Below, piece after piece: positions 37,960 to 39,321 of a stretch of DNA of 39,321 nt (positions within the stretch are counted from its first letter, which is position 1; each line of letters begins with the position of its first letter). Source of the DNA: a virus; IMG/VR virus record IMGVR_UViG_3300036766_001358, positions 1 through 39,321 of that record. One strand, written 5' to 3'. The notes beneath the pieces are model-generated. The model was not told where the DNA came from, searched no databases, and was given only the letters and a program-made list of their open reading frames with translations. Position numbers and translations under genes: made by a program.

Positions 37960-38378
37960 TAGATGTCCTCCAGGGTCTCGTCGGTGTCTTGGCCAGCGGC
38001 GTCAATTCGAAGCCGGCGATAATCCTTTCCATGAATCATCCGGGCGGCGCGGTTGGCGCCGGCGGGCGGGGCATAGGTCGCCTTGATATAATCGGCGAGC
38101 CACGTCTCTCCGGTCTCTCGAATGATGTGCTTTCGGGTCCGTTCGCCCTCGACGGGGATGGTCCTGCGCTCCTTGAATAACCCGGCGCCGATTTTCGCCT
38201 CGATATCCTGGATGAGTAAGACCGGGGAGGTGAGCGGGACGGCGGTATATGCCGAGAGCTTGAGGTCCATCCAGCGGCTCGCTTCCTCCAGGGCGGCGAG
38301 GAGGTCGGTATCAAAATCGAGATTGAGGGTGTCGATGTTGGCCTCGCGTTTTATCCGGAGAAGGTCGGTGTTATACAT
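37959..38378 (-). CDS. Head-tail connector (adaptor) protein
   Basis: A 139-residue helical protein: TLNLDFDTDLLAALEEASRWMDLKLSAYTAVPL, AGLFKERRTIPVEG, TWLADYIKATYAPPAGANRAARMIHGKDYRRLRI. This fits the gp6/YqbG-type adaptor that docks on the portal ring. The ATG at 38378 shares a base with the previous stop (TAATG) and GGAGG lies upstream. It is the first of the ordered connectors after the capsid gene. Confidence 0.72.
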   Translation of the reverse strand: MYNTDLLRIKREANIDTLNLDFDTDLLAALEEASRWMDLKLSAYTAVPLTSPVLLIQDIEAKIGAGLFKERRTIPVEGERTRKHIIRETGETWLADYIKATYAPPAGANRAARMIHGKDYRRLRIDAAGQDTDETLEDI

Positions 38379-38719
38379 TAGGGACCTCCGCCCGGGTCCT
38401 TTGGTTTCTCGAACGGCGTCCCGTCCATGTTCGGCGCCGGCCACGGCTGCGACTTCATGCTGGCCGGGTTGGACCGCGCCTCCCGTTCCTTCTGGAGATC
38501 CCGGGCCTTGGCGGCGAGCGCCTCCAGGTCCCGGAGCGTGATGGGCTGCCCGGTCAGGTACCGCACAACCAGGTTGAGCGCCATGGTCACGATGGCCATG
38601 ATGCCCACATAGAGCGGGTTCTCCGTGAAGCCCTCGACGATCGACAGCGCCCAGATCAGGAAGAGGGCGATGTTCAGCCAGACCGTCTTCGATTTCCACC
38701 AGACCTTCCCGTTCTCCAT
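38378..38719 (-). CDS. Small membrane protein, holin-like
   Basis: A 113-residue protein with two transmembrane segments (WLNIALFLIWALSIVEGF, about 14-31; LYVGIMAIVTMALNLVVRYL, about 36-55), then a charged helix and a Pro-rich tail. Its size and topology resemble phage holins, here placed among head genes. A structural membrane-associated role is the alternative. GGAGG lies nine bases before the ATG at 38719. Confidence 0.65.
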   Translation of the reverse strand: MENGKVWWKSKTVWLNIALFLIWALSIVEGFTENPLYVGIMAIVTMALNLVVRYLTGQPITLRDLEALAAKARDLQKEREARSNPASMKSQPWPAPNMDGTPFEKPKDPGGGP

Positions 38720-38724
38720 CGGAC

Positions 38725-39066
38725 TCAGCCTCCTTTGATGGCCAGCGTTATGGCGGCCAGGATGGCCGCGAAGACGCCGGCGATGATCTTGCCCCTGTTC
38801 TCCATCACCGCGAGCTTGTACTTCTGGCCGGGCGTGAGGCCGGCCGTGGGGTCGGCCCCGGCCGGCGGGGCGCTGGGCGCAGGATGGGCCTTGTCGGCCG
38901 GCTGGGCGCAGTGCTCGTCGAGCTTGTCCTTGATCTCGTCGTTGGCGTCGGCCAGGTCCTCGAGGTTGATGATGACCAGGGCCGCCATGCCGGCGGGATC
39001 CTTCTCGGCCTTCTCCTTGTTCTCGACGAACCTGTCGTCCTGTTCCGTGATGCGCTTCCTCGCCAC
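38725..39066 (-). CDS. Tail-anchored small protein, holin-like, GTG start
   Basis: A 113-residue protein: a charged helical N-terminus (ARKRITEQDDRFVENKEKAEKD, LVIINLEDLADANDEIKDKLDEH), a Pro/Ala linker, and one C-terminal transmembrane helix (KIIAGVFAAILAAITLAI). The GTG at 39066 is used because GGAGG lies seven bases upstream; an ATG at 39096 has none. It precedes the second membrane protein, and the pair may form a lysis or membrane-attached unit. No lysin gene was found. Confidence 0.65.
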   Translation of the reverse strand: MARKRITEQDDRFVENKEKAEKDPAGMAALVIINLEDLADANDEIKDKLDEHCAQPADKAHPAPSAPPAGADPTAGLTPGQKYKLAVMENRGKIIAGVFAAILAAITLAIKGG

Positions 39067-39085
39067 TCGTCTGCCTCCTCTATTG

Positions 39086-39118
39086 AGATTTCCCAATCGG
39101 GAAAAAGAAAAGGGGGGA
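39086..39118 (-). terminator. T-rich tract and hairpin after the capsid gene
   Basis: Downstream of the capsid stop (39122-39124) the minus strand reads CCCCTTTTCTTTTTCCC and then a hairpin TTTCCC-GATT-GGGAAA. The T-rich tract fits an archaeal termination signal. It may end most capsid transcripts while allowing some reading into the connector and tail genes. Confidence 0.5.
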
Positions 39119-39121
39119 CGA

Positions 39122-39321
39122 TTACGGTTTCCGGGGTCCCCTGGTCCCGGCCGGCGGCGGCGGAGTCGGTGGAGGCGTTTCCCCCTCGGGCGCTGGAGCC
39201 GACGCGTCCTTCTCGTCGATTATCTCAATCGGCGAGAATTGTCCCATCACTGTGGCGCGGATCGGGTCCGCGTACTTGTTGGGGACCTCGGCGGTCAGCA
39301 CGTCGTCCGAGAGACTCACGA
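39122..39321 (-). CDS. Major capsid protein, C-terminal part (continues from position 1)
   Basis: The frame enters at 39321 in the phase left by codon 271 of the gene at 1-814. The joined residues read DEDHWIIVSLSDDVLTAEVPNK, an unbroken beta segment, followed by RATVMGQFSPIEIID, which matches the closing strands of encapsulin-type capsid proteins. The last 25 residues are a Pro/Gly tail. A separate 65-residue gene starting at GTG 39319 would have no ribosome site and is rejected. Confidence 0.85.
   Translation of the reverse strand, partial: VSLSDDVLTAEVPNKYADPIRATVMGQFSPIEIIDEKDASAPAPEGETPPPTPPPPAGTRGPRKP

Noticed and set aside
39122-39319. Separate 65-residue gene starting at GTG 39319
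   Set aside because: It has no ribosome site and is exactly the C-terminal continuation of the capsid frame across the window junction.

Overview
The window looks like the complete genome of a tailed virus (Caudoviricetes, siphovirus-type) of about 39.3 kb, GC-rich and almost entirely coded on the minus strand. It is probably one circular or circularly permuted molecule cut inside the major capsid gene. The minus-strand frame that runs off position 1 continues without a break, and in the correct codon phase, into the frame that begins at position 39321. Joined, they give one 337-residue HK97/encapsulin-fold capsid protein. An archaeal host is likely: there are A/T-only TATA-like boxes at archaeal spacing from start codons, Shine-Dalgarno sequences of the GGAGGTGA type, a short AbrB-like regulator and many very small zinc-ribbon proteins. 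The GC content would fit a Thermoplasmatota or Methanomassiliicoccales-like methanogen, but the host cannot be proven from this window.

Layout, read in the direction of transcription (right to left). Region 1, about 22942 to 5319, is one long tightly overlapping operon. It starts at an AbrB-controlled divergent promoter region (22985-23100) with five in-register 12-bp repeats. It first encodes small unknown proteins, then a winged-helix protein with iteron-like repeats inside its gene (possible replication initiator), a tyrosine integrase, a run of small zinc-binding proteins, a PD-(D/E)XK-like protein, two DNA methyltransferases (one fused to ParB), two HNH endonucleases, a radical SAM enzyme, a nucleoside deoxyribosyltransferase-like protein, a large ParB protein and the terminase subunits. 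It ends in a small ribbon-helix-helix-like gene.

Region 2, 5300 to 1 and then 39321 to 24007, is the structural module. A separate promoter with three helically phased ACGTCA repeats precedes a portal-MuF fusion, a protease-scaffold protein, a decoration protein and the capsid protein. Across the junction follow two small membrane proteins, head-tail connectors, the tail terminator, the tail tube, tail-assembly chaperones (probable +1 frameshift), the tape measure and a series of tail-tip and receptor-binding proteins ending in a 1200-residue hub with an N-terminal lectin-like domain. Two hairpins close the module at 23951-24002. Between the two operons lies a small rightward AbrB-like gene and a leftward gene for a two-helix membrane protein.

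The most unusual signal is translational. Five genes have good or fair Shine-Dalgarno sequences and coding-like sequence upstream of the first ATG/GTG/TTG, but start at near-cognate codons (ACG twice, CTG twice, ATA once), each followed by an Ala or Ser codon. Recombinase, packaging, head and tail functions are recognisable. DNA polymerase, lysin and a classical repressor are not. All assignments come from reading the sequence and translations by eye, with no database search.
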